NCBI RefSeq assembly: GCF_019059575.1 | Contig: NW_024881967.1 | Location: forward strand, 434,001 to 498,000 | Direction of reading: 5' to 3' | DNA: 64,000 bases | DNA from: Amphibalanus amphitrite | Taxonomy: Eukaryota; Arthropoda; Thecostraca; Balanomorpha; Balanidae | Part shown: positions 1-13,532 of the stretch, in pieces | How the letters are laid out: each line of letters starts with the position of its first letter | Position numbering within the stretch: position 1 is the stretch's first letter | Notes under the pieces: model-generated | What the model was told of the DNA's origin: nothing | Database searches by the model: none | What the model saw: only the letters and a program-made list of their open reading frames with translations | Translations under genes and position numbers: made by a program

Positions 1-3000
1 CGGCGCTGTCTGCCGTCAGGTGCGGCCCACTAATCCCCTGCGGAACGTGGCTGGCCGCCGTCGGCGACACCCACCGGAGCCGTCCGGCGGCGTCGGACAC
101 GGGCCGTTTGCATTGCCGATCGCCGGTAATGGGACGCTTATCGGACAAAAAGCCGGTGTCGGGACATTATAGGGCCCGGTCGGGGTCGCTGGCACAGGAG
201 TTAACCAACAGTGTCACTTGATAGTCGCTTCCTAACAACAGGCAGTCGTCCTTTCAGCCAGGAAGCTGAATCTTTTCTTCCACACTTGCCTTCTATTTGT
301 TGCTGTTTTTAGGCTGCTGCTGTTATGGTCCCCTTGTTCATAGCGTTAATCTGTATAGCATTATCTGAATTCATTGTCTTCCCTACAATTATTGCATGCC
401 AATCCGATTTCGCTTACTTAGATGGAGGTCTTACAATCGCTTCCTCATTAGGTCTTTGGTATCGTTGCCTTTTCATTTTTTTTTTTCATGTAACTAATCC
501 TGCGCCCGGAATAGCTAGACAAAGATCAATCGTCAATTCCAGGTCAACATCCGACATTTCTTCTTGACTTATACCATTAGCGATTGGACTCTGTTGCTCG
601 TAGCTACATTCTGCATTATTGGAGTTTTGTGGTACCTACCTACTGTATTAATGCCTTAAACCTTGGCTTTTATCTTATTATCCCATGTACTCGAAGAATG
701 CTTTAATGACCGCCATCATTCTCTAATTATCCGTTGACCATAGCTGAACTAATCCGAAACACTTGGCCGTTGCAAATATTGGAACGTTTTACATTTGAAC
801 AATTAGATTCACGCGCCAAGCGTGCCTACGAACAGCAAACCGGCCAGTGCAATGTTGTCGGGAAGACCCGACGTACCCAGCTCCGGTAATGTCATTGTAA
901 ATTGGCCCTTTCTCGACTGTCACTGCGGCCACCGTCTCATATGGAGATTGCTGCTGGGAATAGCTCCCTATCACCGACTGTGTTGGTAGCTGCGGCCCGA
1001 CAGTTGCTCGAACACGACGTGGCTTCGTAAAAACGGCGGGGGCTTTCCGAGGACGTCTAGTTTTTTTCTTTTCTTTTTTGACGCTGAGGGTTGACGAGAT
1101 AAATGATGAGCTAAGTGGTTGCACTTTATGAAGTTGTCCAACCGCAGCCGTATGAAATACCATTATAATAAAACCGATATGGATACGGAACATACCATGA
1201 AATAGATATCAGCCAGTTTCATCAGGTCCTGGTGGCGAAATTCAGCCGGAGCTGGAATTATCTCCAAATCGCCTCACGATCAGACGATTTCGGGGCGGGC
1301 CGCTCATATTGCGGCGAGTTTGGCACGGGGCGGGATTCCTCCCAGACAGCCTGGATTAATGACACGGACACATCAGTCTGTTTTGACTGGAACGCCTGTC
1401 TGGAGGGCGTTTCTAGGCTGTTCTGGTGTGAGCCTCCGTTCCAGATGATGTGATATGACGTTACGCAATGTCACGAGGGTGTTTCTGATTTGAACGGTGA
1501 ACTTTGTGATGATGTACTGTGACGGTCTGACAAACTGTGGAGTCTGTTCCCTAGGAGCAGCGCTAGAGGGTTTGTGACGGTAGCTACGGCGAAGCCTTGT
1601 CATGTCACAGGTCAATATGCCTGTCTATTCTGTCTGTCGGTTGGTCTGGTTGTTGTTGCCATCCCTCGAACCGATTATAACCGGGCGTAGCCGTGTGTCT
1701 CTGGAAAGACCTGGCCTCTACTGCCGCGACTGCCACCAGTCGCTTCACAGTTCCTCCAGTTGATGGACGAGTCTGTCTGTCTACAGTCTGTCTCGAGTCT
1801 GTCTGTAGTCGCCGGTTCAGTTGGTCTATCTCTGTCTCGGTCGATTTTGCATGTTCGATGGCTGATATTCCGCAAATCTCGTTGGCCGATCGGCCCGTGG
1901 CTGGCTCGGTCTGTATCGGTTGGCTAAGTCGACCCGTGGCCGTCTCTACCGCTGTGCTCGCTGGTTCGATCGACATCCTGTGGTCAGTTGATAGTAACCG
2001 GTCGGCGGCGCCGCTCCAGCGGATGGGACTCGTTACTCTGTCGCAGAGGGGAAGGGGTGTTGGAGGGGCGGGGAGGGATGGGACGCTCAACTGGCGGATG
2101 GAGCGAGGTGGGGCGAGGTCAGGGTGAGATGAGGGCTACTGATAGGGAAAGTGTCACAACAGTGACGAGCAGAAGTTTTTTTGGGGAGGACCCTGTTGTC
2201 AGGGGCGCGGGAACTACGTTCAGACTGGGGGGGGGGGGGCACACCATAATAGAGATCAACCACCCCCAAATCTAGTTTTCTCACCGGTTTTAGGCTACTT
2301 ATTTTTCATCCCTTGGCTTTTTCAGCAAAAAAGAAAACATTTCCAAAAAAGTGTGGTATTCCGTCTCAAAGCTGTGGGGGCATCGGCCCCACGGCCCCAG
2401 AGTTGGGGGGAGGGGGGCAAGCTGCCCCCACTGTCCCCCCGGCTCCCGCGCCTATGCCTGTTGTTACCGTTAAAATCGACGTGATTTGACCATGGCCACG
2501 GAAAGAAAGGGCCATTGAGGTCGTCGGTTTGTACGTTCGTCGGAATGCTCCAATTTGTTGATCAAGTTAAAACTGGGGGTGTGGGTGGGGGTGGGGGTGG
2601 GGGTGGAGGTGGGGGGGGGCAGTTTTGACATTTCTCCCACGCTTCCTGAACGGCTTTGATTCAACCTGAAAAGATTTTTCAGTCATTTCAGCGGCAGCCA
2701 CATACCAATCGTTGACCTTTTACGATTGATCTATTGCACACTGTTGAATGGATTCACAGAAATTCAACTTGAGCTGAGAATTTGTGGGTTAAATCGCTGA
2801 GCCGCCTTTTTGGCAGATCCGGGAAAGCAACCATGCGATCTTGGCTTTTTCCGATTTGATGTGACAATGCGTACCTATTGCATTAGGCAGTATCTACTAA
2901 TGCATTTTACTTTTGCTGCGGAATATATAGACTTTGACAGCCATAAACAGATTAAGGGCTTCTCAAACCATGCTCAACGAATATTCTCATGTTTCTGTCC

Positions 3001-3638
3001 TTCAAGCAGCTATTTCTGTCTCTTTTGAGCAGCTTTAAGTAGCAGGTTTTTGACACATTGCAACCAATCAACTTTCCAATGCAAATCGGCTTAACGTGCT
3101 TTTAAAGCGCTTTTCAGGCATTATAGGGAAACGTGCTTTATCGCATTACAAAGTTATGGAACCACTTCGGTCGGGATTATTCCGCTCCAAGTCGCCGGAG
3201 CGTGCTCGCTGAACAATTTGAGACGTGCAATGTATCAACAATGTGAGAGCTCCCCGCTGCTGTCGGACTCATCTACCGGTTCCCGGATTGGTGCCACTGG
3301 TCTCAGGAGCGGTGTGACGAACAAAAACCCCATCCGGCACCGTCGCACGTCCAATACTAGTCACGTGTCATCATGAAGTGTCACCATCGATCATGAGACA
3401 GTCTGATGCTTGTGACAAGTTATGATTTTTACTAATACAGCCGATAGTGTCAAATTATAATTGATCATGAGTGCCAAAGACGACTATCGTGTGCGATCTG
3501 CAAAATATTGAGTCACACATGTTTGGCAAGGCAACCGACGTCACAATGGCCTCTTATTGACGTCACAGTAGCTAAGATGGAGATTGGAACTAGTGATCGT
3601 TGACATGTTTCAGCTTTTTCAATTTCGGAGAAATTTTG
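1..3638. other. Upstream non-coding region, no gene recognised
   Basis: I see no conserved protein, RNA gene or convincing exon pair here. The stretch mixes CpG-rich blocks (about 1-200 and 1600-2150) with AT-rich DNA. It carries homopolymer G runs near 2227-2240 and a GGGGGT-type repeat near 2575-2620. Overlapping open frames on both strands at 1605-2127 look like by-products of high GC content. One TGACGTCA palindrome lies at 3558-3565. Confidence 0.5.
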
Positions 3639-3871
3639 CAGCTTCCAGAGTGACTTATTCCAAGATCAAAACACCACATAACGTGCTTTTTATTATTATT
3701 TTTTAAACACCACATTAAAGAAGTTGACAACGGCTTTAATGTGGTGTTTTGATCTTGGAATAAGTCACACTGGAGAAGTTGACAACGGCTTTAATGTGGT
3801 GTTTTGCAGCTTCCAGAGTGACTTATTCCAAGATCAAAACACCACATTAAAGCCGTTGTCAACTTCTCCAG
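3639..3871. repeat. Nested inverted repeat (fold-back element)
   Basis: A unit beginning GCAGCTTCCAGAGTGAC occurs directly at 3639-3680 and again from about 3806. The second copy continues to 3871 and is the near-perfect reverse complement of 3720-3775. A further partial copy of the inverted arm sits at about 3774-3807. The arms are about 54 bp long and share the word AACGGCTTTAATGTGG. The arrangement suggests a fold-back element or a MITE that suffered internal rearrangement. No coding capacity is evident. Confidence 0.75.
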
Positions 3872-6800
3872 TTGTTACCCCCTCTGGAAATAATGTATTT
3901 AATAGATACCATTCATCAATCAGAATAAATTAGCGGTCACCACTGCGAGGCTCCTGGTGGTGTGTGGCGGCAGATTAGCCGCCTGTCCACAGAGGCGGCT
4001 CCCTGGCACACACACCGACACCGCTCACCGCCCACTCCCCGCTACCGCGTCATCACACGGGCTGCGTCATCCTCAGATAGCGCTACACTCGCCGCCGTTT
4101 AAATGTCGAGAGCTGACCTTCCTCGGCATCTGAAACGTGCGGCCATATCTGCTCTGAATCGAGATCGAGTGGCTTCTCAAGGAGCCTGATGTGTTCGATC
4201 AACATCGGCACTTGAAGACGGCTCCCCAGCCGGGATTCGGAGCAAATCACTTCAAATATTCATCTGATCTGACCTGCGATGCATGTATTCGGGCTACAAC
4301 ACCGAAGCCGCACTTGAATCTCATTTATCTGTCTGGTTATTTCTGGAAGGGAGCAATATTGCGTTCCAGGTCTCGGATTTAAGTCGCCCTTTCGCTGGCA
4401 ACGCTACTGCTGTGGTATTGCAGACGCGAGAATCAATGGTCTCGGGATTTCCGTGCCAACGTCTTTAGTAAACATACCGGCTGGTATCATCTCCAACTCT
4501 AAACAATCGCCTGCGATTTTGTCATATCATTATGACTGTGGCACAATGTGATGTTTCCTCGCACTCAAAACTCATAACTCACTCACCAATCATCATCACA
4601 CACATAACATTCCGTTTTGTGGCGTCTTCACCTAGCATCGATGACGTGAAAATGCGGTCACATCGTGTCGATAGATTTATTCCGTAGCCTATGTTTCGAG
4701 GGCCGTCGGTCTGGCTGTGTGCCACGCGTGGATCGGATTTTATGTACGACAGGGATTGAGCCGAGCTGCAGACGCCGGCGCTCCCCGCCGACTCTGAGAG
4801 CTCGCAATGTCTGCACTTTCGGAACACGGTCTGGCATAGGCTGAGACAGACGTGAACGGCGCACATCTGACGAGTGAGTGGCGCATCTACATACCGGCAT
4901 CGAAGATGTGAGCGGTGTATATTTATACGTGAGCTAGGGAATAGAGCAGAGAACTCGACTGCGGGATGTTTGAAAGTAAGGTGTGTATGCTGCCCCGTTT
5001 GCTAGACGCCAGACTTCCGAAGAGACATGTTACTTATGCTATGTGAACGGAACGAATCGCTTTTTATGACCGGCCGTTATTTTTCTACGGTGATTTTTGA
5101 AGCAACACATGCCTTTACCGAGGTTTTGGCATTGTTACTCTATTGTAATGTCATTCACCAGTGATAACGTATGATTTATTACTTGGATCCTGGTAGCCAC
5201 AGCAGCCTTTACAATGCTCATCCCTATGTTAAAGTTAGTTTCAGACTTAGTGACGTCATACTGTACATTTTATGCCCGATATTCCCACTACCATATGTCG
5301 ACCACAATCCACGCAACAATTCTTGGTAGTTCCGCATCCTACCAAGAATGTCCATCCATTCGTACGCTCTTTTGTGTCTAGCAGCACCATCCTTCCGCCA
5401 TTCTATGTCAACACGTGTTTCACTTCTCATTGTCATGGTGCATGTCCTGGCGCGTGTCATTACGTCATGGGTCGGGGCGTTGACGGCCGTGCGAAGGATG
5501 ACGCGCCGCCATACGGCCGGCACGTGCCACGTATACAGTCTGCACCTGTGACGCAGCTGGGGGGACGTGAGCTACCGCCAGTGTCCTCCGTGAGCTACCG
5601 ACGGTGTCCACGGTCCGTGTATGCAATAACATGACAGGTGGCAGTATATTACACCCGGATGATATGATATCCGGATTAGTAATCAAATATAGTACGTGGG
5701 AGCACTCTGTTGCATAACAATGAGCCGGACATTGGATATATTTTGCAGCGAGTTCAGCAAAGTGCGTATATAGATACGCAAAATTCCCAGGGACACCTTA
5801 GGAATTAGCGTTCTACGCTTCAAGCAGCACTCTGAGGCGTAGATCTCTTAGATCTTTCTTCCATCTCACGGGTGTCTTGATCGATGTGTGTGTTGGGCAG
5901 ACCCCTCGGCGACCGGTCGCTGTCCAGCCTTCCAGAAGGTGTCCGATCGGGCCACCCGTCCCGACCGGTCGGCCACGGCTCAAGGGCAGACGGTGAAGGC
6001 CACGGGTCGGCCGAGGTTTCAGGGGTTCTCTCCTGGTGAGGCGGAGATCGGGTCGGTCGGAGTCAGAGTCTGACCCGCGTGACTCGGGCTGGTCCCCGCG
6101 CGTTTGTCACCGGTGGGGCTGGCCCACGCTGAAACCATCCACATTCAAGGAAGTGGCTCTGGCTCTGCTTCCTCGCAGTGCGCTGGCTCACCCACCGGTT
6201 GATCTGAAGTCTGTCACTTCTCTGATCCGACCACTCTGCTGGTCGGTCTTTCGATGCTGGTGGCAGCTCTGACCACCCAGCTGGTCGGTCGGCCGCCGCC
6301 GGTGGCCGCACGAGGCCTCCACTCGCCACCCCTTCGGTCGCCGCCGGTTTACACTCATGTTCGGCCACCGCCACCGGCCGCCGGTGTAGCCGCACCCGAA
6401 TTTATGTGGTGATAACAGGCCACAGACGGAGGCGACGCTTCGTAAATGGTGCACAGCTGAGGGGAGCCTACCTACCTGGGCGGTACGGGGGTGGGGGTTA
6501 CGAGGGGTCGAGGTCGTCACGGAGCACGGTAAAATGGGTGAGGTAATAACTCTAAGGTGTGAAAATGCTGTAAGGGACATACATGGGGCGCGGAATATAG
6601 CTGGTGAAAAGTTACAGCATGTAACATATGCGGTCTAACTTACGGCATGTTTAATCATGTGTCGGTGAAAGATATGTGACGTATTTCTTTGGCTGATAAG
6701 TTCTCTTTTCATTCATAATTCAACTGGCTACTATCTTACAGCGGCGTGAATAGCATGATAGGGTGGGAGATGAATGCAATTAATTTAACTGACTGAACCA

Positions 6801-8789
6801 CTTTAACTGACAGTGTATTTGCTAGTCAAACCTAAGTGAATGGCAAACAGAATATCAATCAATTCGCTTCCTTCCGGTCGTTAGAGTGAGGTGAACAAAC
6901 CGATGCCGAGCTGCGCGGATCGACCGCGGCACGAGACAATGGACGCCTTTTGTGAGACTCCACGCTCGCTTTGGGTCCGTTCAGCCGGGCGCTCACAGAA
7001 TGGGAGGGCGATTGACTTGGCAAAGGAAGCGTGCAGCTACGATGGAATTTAATACGGGGCCTGGTGAACGCATGCTTTCATAAGGCGCTGCTTTGATTTT
7101 TATCGATATGTAGGAGAAAAGATTTGTGAGGGATTTGAATGGAAGTTGACTCGCCTAAAATTGCAACATCATGAGATGATCTACTGCTCATGAGGCCAAC
7201 TCATAACGTCGACTCTCCGCTGAACTATTTCGAACTACTCGTGTACCATTCAGGTCAGCCCTCTGTCCCAAATGCCGTGGTGACGGGTTGACAATCCCTG
7301 CGATCCACTGCGGATGCGACTGTGGCGCGCCGGTGACAATGGCGGTGCGGCGGCGACGATAGTGGCGCGGCGGTGCGCACCGATTGGCACGTCGCGGCCG
7401 CGCCTTCGTCGTTGAGCCCGCTGCTGGCGGCGATAATGACGCGCTCGGTATGCGGGACGCGGCGTGGTGTGGCGCGCTGAGGCGTGGCGCGGCGCGGGCG
7501 GCCTCTCCTGCCGCGCCCCGATGGAAGTAAGGGGCACCGGTTACTTGTCAAAGCAAAGAGCCCATCAAACCTTCGCGGCAAGAGTTGGACTGTTCTGTGT
7601 TACATTTGGTCCGAGCACAATTGCAAAGCAACAATGCCACTTCCAAGTTGTCTAAAAAGTGCAAAAGTTTGACATGTGAAAATGGACCAGCCGCGAAGAA
7701 AGTTTTCGATGGTCATTTCTGGCCAGAAAGAGTTGAACAGAAGTTGAACAGAAAACTAGCTGCTGCTCTCATCATTTTAGATCGTTCAATGCCTGGCTCA
7801 GAACGTTAGATCTCATCTCCCTCCAACCTGATTCGTGTGAAGGAAGAATTTGTGATGTCAGGAAATTTGTGACCGCTAACTACATAGGTTATTCTACGCT
7901 TTCTACGAGAAAAATAGGCGAGCTTCAGACATATTCAGGGACACAGAAGCGTTTATGCATCCTGCGAGCGGCGAGCGCGTTGTCGGCCGACGCGAGCCGT
8001 CCTGCGCCGCGTGCCGTCCCTCCCGGGCCCGCACCGCTCGGCCGGCCGTGTGACGCCGGCCGGGTCACTCGGCGGGCCGCAGCGGCCGCGCTGGCGGCGG
8101 ACCGGAGCGGCGCTCTATCTCGGTTTATGTCGCCTCTCGGGCCGTAATCGGCGCCGGCCGCTGAGCGCCGGCTGGGTGGGGCCTCTCAACGGCGTCATCA
8201 GCGATCGGCGCACCGTCTCCCCCGCCGAGATGACAGCCGCCGCCGCCGCCGCCGCCGCGGAGCGCCGCACCGCCCACCAGCCCACAAACTTTTTTAAATG
8301 AATGGACGTGCCGAGGGTGCTTTAACTCGAGCCTGTCGGTCAGGGGATCATATAGGCTTAAAAGTTTGATAAAAGGGACATGAATATGCTCTACGGAAAA
8401 TCCACCGCTGAATCTGAATGACACGTGCAGTAAATCATTATTTCGGCTTTAATATCGATAAAAGGCATCGAGAACCACAGGCAGCATGAGACTACTACCA
8501 CCTTCCTCACAAATCCTCCTATCCTGCCTATAAGGACTCTCCTCGGACGACTCCAGTCCTCTAATCACTGGTTTGGAGTCTCGGTGGCGTCTGGAGAGAC
8601 TGCCGGTGGTCTCTGCTGGCAGCGACATTCCACCAAACCGCTGCCACGTTCGCTGCCTGTCGCCGGCCGCCACACTAATCCCAGCTTCGTGTGCTGTCCG
8701 CGCGGGGACAGGCGGCAGACCGCAGCCTGTCCAGTGGCCGGACCCGGCCGACACACGGTTCTCGGTACTGGTGGCCGCCACTGCGCCGA
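3872..8789. other. Non-coding region, nothing firm recognised
   Basis: No gene could be supported. CpG-rich blocks lie near 5880-6480, 7250-7540 and 7960-8290. They produce overlapping open frames on both strands with low-complexity Arg/Pro/Ala composition, which I take as compositional. A TGACGTCA palindrome is at 5251-5258. These blocks could be promoters or enhancers, but I see no coding exon tied to them. Confidence 0.4.
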
Positions 8790-9010
8790 CAGATCCGTGA
8801 TAGAGTCGTGAGAGATCCGTGGTTCGTGATATCCGTGATCCGTGATAGATCTGTGACATAGCCTTGATAGATCCGTGTAGAGTCGTGACAGAGCCGTGGT
8901 AGATCTCCGCTTTGAAAAGGCAAAATATTGGAAGTAAATTTTTGGGAGGTCCGTGACATATCCCCGGTAGATCCACAAAAGACCCGTGACAAATCCTCTC
9001 AGATTTATGA
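8790..9010. repeat. Degenerate tandem repeat of GATCCGTGA-like words
   Basis: Variants of GATCCGTGAYAG recur many times with irregular 10-20 bp spacing, mixed with GTCGTGAYAG variants. The reverse strand reads as a repetitive open frame rich in YHGS/SRLYHG, which is the repeat seen through the code and not a protein. Confidence 0.6.
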
Positions 9011-11579
9011 CGGATCCGTACTCCGTAGTAAATCCATAAGACTGAGCTCGTGGCTGACAGTCCCAGTGCCAGTTACACGCAGGTGACAGTGTGCGGGGCG
9101 CCGGACGGATGACAGGCTGTTTGTGACGGATGACAGGTCGTCATTGACGGGTCTCTTACACCCTAACAACCGGCAGCTGAGGACTCTCGCTCCGCCTGAG
9201 AGGAGGCCCGACGGGTGAAGTTAATCAACCAGAATCGCGACAGCCGGCGGGCCAATCGGCACTGGCTGTCATCAGTCGGTGGAACTCGACAGACGACAGA
9301 GGACAGATTTTGTTATTAACCGGACATCTGACTTTGCAACCATTAAAAAGGTGCCTTGGTTTGCACCATATGATTATTTTTCACATGGCACGTTAAGTGA
9401 TTAGGAGATTTTTCCTGGCTATCCGATAGGCGGACATCTGCCTGTAGCGTCTTATCCGCGCCTGAGTGGCATAAGACACACCAGAAAAAATGTGCAAATC
9501 GCATTTTCCCCACCATTGTCCGAGGCAGGTCTTGGTAGCCCAGGAAGGCCGGATTCAGATGCTTAGCGTAGACTCGGAACACCGCAACGAGCTGAGTGAT
9601 GGACATCTCCTAACGACCGTGGTCAAACCCACCGTCATTTTTTGTAGTGGTGCCTATTATTCGTCTCTCTCTCCTGTCATTCTCTAATGTTTAATCCGAT
9701 TGATGAGCTACAGCGACCGTTGTATGACGTAGAAGAAGCGTGATGACGAAGGTATCACATCCCTGTATGTGATGGTATACCGCATCTGCGTGACGCAATA
9801 TAGAGCAGTGTCGGGGGATCAAACCTGAGCGTGTTTACGCAGCCCCAAGGGCAGGCCCGCTTTGTTAACGGTCCTCTCCGCCCCGTGAAGTGAGTCGTTC
9901 AAACTATCGGCCCATCGTTAATACGCCGCTATTTACGAGCGAATATGACTTCATCGACGCCCTCGAAAGGCACTCGCCCGAGCCTGAAGCCGTTTCGTGA
10001 GTGGAGCTAACAATGTTCTGCACTTCACAACACCTTCGGCCGACATTTTAGAGCGATCGTGTCCATGAATTTATGGACATCAGATTTTAACTGCCGATAG
10101 ACGTTTTATTTAAATGCACAATAAAACGCGAAGCATCTCTTGGTCACGATAAAGACAAGTGAAATCCAGCCTATGGCTCCGACGAATTCTCCTGCTAATT
10201 GATTCCGGTTCACGGATTGTTGCTTCTCCGATTTGATCTCCCTTGAGTAAATACATCCCGATGTGTTTTGGAGGCATTTCGGACTAATATTCCGATTGTG
10301 CAGCCCTCTGCTGTTGTTCGACGGGTAGCGCTACCTTGAACATATTGATAAATCACGTCATAATTCAGTTCATGACAGCCGAAATTGCTTCACTTATTAT
10401 TTGAAGATTTACTGCAGCCTCAGATGGCTCGTGTGTTATGAAATTCTTCGAGCTATTCAGGTGGTATCCAGGAATCAGCGAAAGTATTATTGAATATTCT
10501 ACAGTTTATAGCAGGCAGCTGACTATATCCTCTCATTTGTGCCCGTCGAGATGTTCGAGATGTTCATATTTGCTAATGTTATCCAATTAGAGGCAATCAA
10601 AGCCACTGTATCATTGTCGGGTTTTCCAAACATCCCCATGACATTGACCATGGTGTAAATCATGACTTGACTACCCCTCAATTACCACTTGATTACCGCT
10701 CTATTACGGACGGCACTTAGCGCCTCACGGCAGGCAGCCTATGGCGGACCGAGTCGCCGCAGATATCCTTATTTGCATCCCATGACGCAAGGGCGCCCGC
10801 ATATTATTGGCAGATGAAAGGTAATTTATCGACTTCCGGGGACGGTTCGCGGAGCAGAGCCGGCGTCTGACGCAGGATGCCATTTATCCTGCACTCTGCC
10901 CGTCGGCCCCTCAATCAGCCCAATGTCCCATGCTGCTCGTTACCAGCCAGAAGGCAAGGAAACGTGTTTCAATTTCGGGTGACATCCAAAGTTGATTTAG
11001 TACGTGTGGTGAGGCGCTTGCAAGTGCTTAGCGCGTCGAATTGTAAAGAAGATATGATTTTCAAACATCGATGTTATTAGAGTAAAGCTGCAACAATTTG
11101 TGCAACATTATGGATATTTTTATCCCTGATTGACAAAGCTGTGAATAGCATTAAGACGTGGACGATTTAGCTGTATGTCCTGTTGCCGTTGCTCCCTAAT
11201 GGCAACATTTCTTACAGTGAATGAAGATATTTAAGCCAGTATTTTGACGGTTGGGTCATGCATCACTCATCAGCGATGTTCATTAGTCGTGAATAAAAGC
11301 AGTCGAGGCGTTAACTTTCAGAGCAGGAGGAGCGGTCGCCAGTTGCCTTCCCGGACGTCGGTGTCAGGCGGAGAGTTACGTTTTGTTTTCTCTGCTGAAA
11401 TCCACCGGCCCGCTGCCGGGTCGGTGAGAGGTTCCAAAACAGTCGCCGACACCGCCGACGGCGCCGCTGTCTCGTCCGACCCACCTCTGACGTCACAGCC
11501 GTCGTGTTCAGTCTCTACGTCTTGATTTGTACCCGAATTCCACCTCGGCTCCAACTGAGGTGTCTAGCCGCCGCGGAGT
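9011..11579. other. Non-coding region, nothing firm recognised
   Basis: No exon or RNA gene is supported. A perfect octamer ATTTGCAT (POU-type site) lies near 10769. A CpG-rich block starts near 11310 and continues into the next feature; it includes a TGACGTCA palindrome at 11488-11495. Confidence 0.4.
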
Positions 11580-11655
11580 TGGCATCGGGCGCCGGGCGCC
11601 GGGCGCCGGTCGGTCGGTTGTTTTCTGGCGGCCCGCTCCGCCCCTGTGACCGGCG

Positions 11656-11676
11656 GTCACGTGACAGTCACGTGAC
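11656..11676. promoter_or_regulatory. Two tandem GTCACGTGAC palindromes
   Basis: The ten-base palindrome GTCACGTGAC occurs at 11656-11665 and again at 11667-11676, starts 11 bp apart, so on the same helix face. Each contains the E-box CACGTG and matches the published CLEAR/USF-type bHLH-ZIP consensus. It lies in a CpG-rich block that also has three tandem GGGCGCC-like units near 11590-11607. Which gene it serves is unknown; the candidate minus-strand first exon at 12136-12170 is about 0.5 kb away. Confidence 0.45.
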
Positions 11677-12135
11677 TGTGTGACACGGGCGCTGCCCGGG
11701 GCGCTGTTCATGGTCGGCTGACCGGCTGACAGTTGCAAACGTCGCCAGTAATTGATGTGGCATTCCGCGAGCGCGCCACTGCCTAACCAGGCTCGAAATG
11801 CTGGACGTGTTTGTTGGAATTTCGCCGTGTGGTGGCGGTTTGCAGCTGGAGTTTAGGGAAGCGGTCCACCGAACTGGCTCGCTTAGGTCGCAGAGAACTC
11901 TAAGACCACGCCTCGAATGTGGCTCGTCCCAGCTGCCGTAAATGCACTTGTTTTCAGTTCAGAGGCTGTTGTTAGCAGTTTCAAACCGTTCAGGAAGTTC
12001 GGTCGTTTTCGGATGCAACTTAAAAAGCACGGCTCCATCTCTTGAGAAAACATTTGCAACACGCTCATGAAAATTCTTATCGGTAGCTCTTAACTCATTA
12101 GCTGCTGTTTTCAAAGTGGAAACTCGAGCACTCAC
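11677..12135. other. Non-coding, nothing recognised
   Basis: The tail of a CpG-rich block followed by mixed sequence. If the candidate exon at 12136-12170 is real, this stretch is the start of its first intron. Confidence 0.35.
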
Positions 12136-12170
12136 CAGTCGGCCGACAGAGAGGGCTTCGGTGAATCCAT
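12136..12170 (-). CDS. Candidate first coding exon of an unidentified minus-strand gene (partial)
   Basis: On the minus strand an ATG in good context (ACAAAATGG) at 12170 opens 11 codons, MDSPKPSLSAD, followed by two bases and a consensus donor, GTGAGT, directly after 12136. The surrounding 12136-12430 is CpG-rich, as expected for a promoter-proximal first exon. The same frame is open upstream to about 12497, but that part looks like untranslated GC-rich sequence. The exon would end in phase 2, and I found no matching acceptor exon further left. The product is unknown. A chance ATG plus donor is quite possible. Confidence 0.3.
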
Positions 12171-12497
12171 TTTGTCGGCCGCGGTCGGGTAGACTGTCTG
12201 TCGCTCTGGCAGACCTCTGGAACACCTCGGCACGTCCCGTGTGTGGGCCGAGCCGTCCCTGAGTGGCGCGCTGAACCACCCCAGTCCCGGGAAGTTACCT
12301 GATCCGTCGGGAGTCGCGCATGAGAGTCGCCTCGCTCGGCAACTCTTCAGCCAGTCGGTGCCCGAGCCGAGTCTGAAGTTTGACGGCAAATGCCGCTCTC
12401 TGTCGATCACGATGTCTGAAAGCAAATTGCGCGATAGACACGGTCTGGATTTATTCATCGGTGATGGCTGAGCTTGGTTGATTGTATTGACCATCAA

Positions 12498-13501
12498 CCC
12501 TACATAGTATCGTGACCTGGTCCGTCTAGTTTTAATTAATCAACAATCAGCTATTTACTTTGCTGTATGGTGGCTCTAGGCCACCCCACATTACATACAA
12601 ATTACTGCAATAGCAACATCATTACGATGCAATAGATCTATATGAATAGCAGTGCCAGGTGTCTCACTCTATAATTTGATGGTATTAGCTTATTGGTAGT
12701 TTGTCACCAGCAACAATGTGTATTCGTCATTTAGCTTCCTTAAAAAAGAGCATCCCAGTCATAATACCCCGCAGCAATGTAACATAATATCCCGCAGCGC
12801 GTGGTTTCGCATTCCTTGCACACGCGTAAATTTATACGTATGTATAAGCAAAAATGTTTTTGTGCTTATAATGTTGCACGGAATTACAAACGTTGCTTGT
12901 CGTGATTACATCACGGCCAATTTAAGCTAACTTGTCATGTTTACTCATTATTGCCTCCAAATAAACTAAATATAAAATAAACGTTCATATCTTCATGACA
13001 CTGCCATGGCAGATGGACGGATTACCACAACCTTTCAGGCTTTGATTTGATCCTTTGATCTGATCAATCACTAAGTTGCCGTACCTGGAAGTCACAGGCA
13101 TCATGTATGCCCATCGCGGTGAAATCTACTCTGAAAACTGTAAGACTTGATCTACTGATGTGGAAAGAGGCCCCGCGGCGGCGCGGTAGCTTTTAGCCGG
13201 TGCATTGGCAGGTCTGGTTAATATTCGCTGCGCCCCGTGGGTCGTGTCACGGTCTGCACTTGCTCCTGAACCTCAGTATTCAGCCAGAGGCGGCCTATAA
13301 TGCCGCTCCGTTCTCACAAGGAATACAGTCGGAGCCGGGCGAGGTAGGACAAAGGTCAGCGCTAAGTATTGACTCTATTCAGTGGACTGATAGGACTGCA
13401 GTATGGGAGGGCGTGGCAGACGATAGAATAGGTAATTTAAGTGGGAAAAGAGTTGGTGGGCAGGGAAGAGTAGAAAGAGCGGAAAGTGAGAGAGGTCAAG
13501 G

Positions 13502-13532
<31 letters not shown>

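Noticed and set aside
1605..2127. Overlapping 161- and 144-codon frames on opposite strands
   Set aside because: Stop-poor GC-rich sequence; no protein-like motif in either frame.
8449..8976. 175-codon minus-strand open frame with YHGS repeats
   Set aside because: It is the translation of the degenerate GATCCGTGA tandem repeat.
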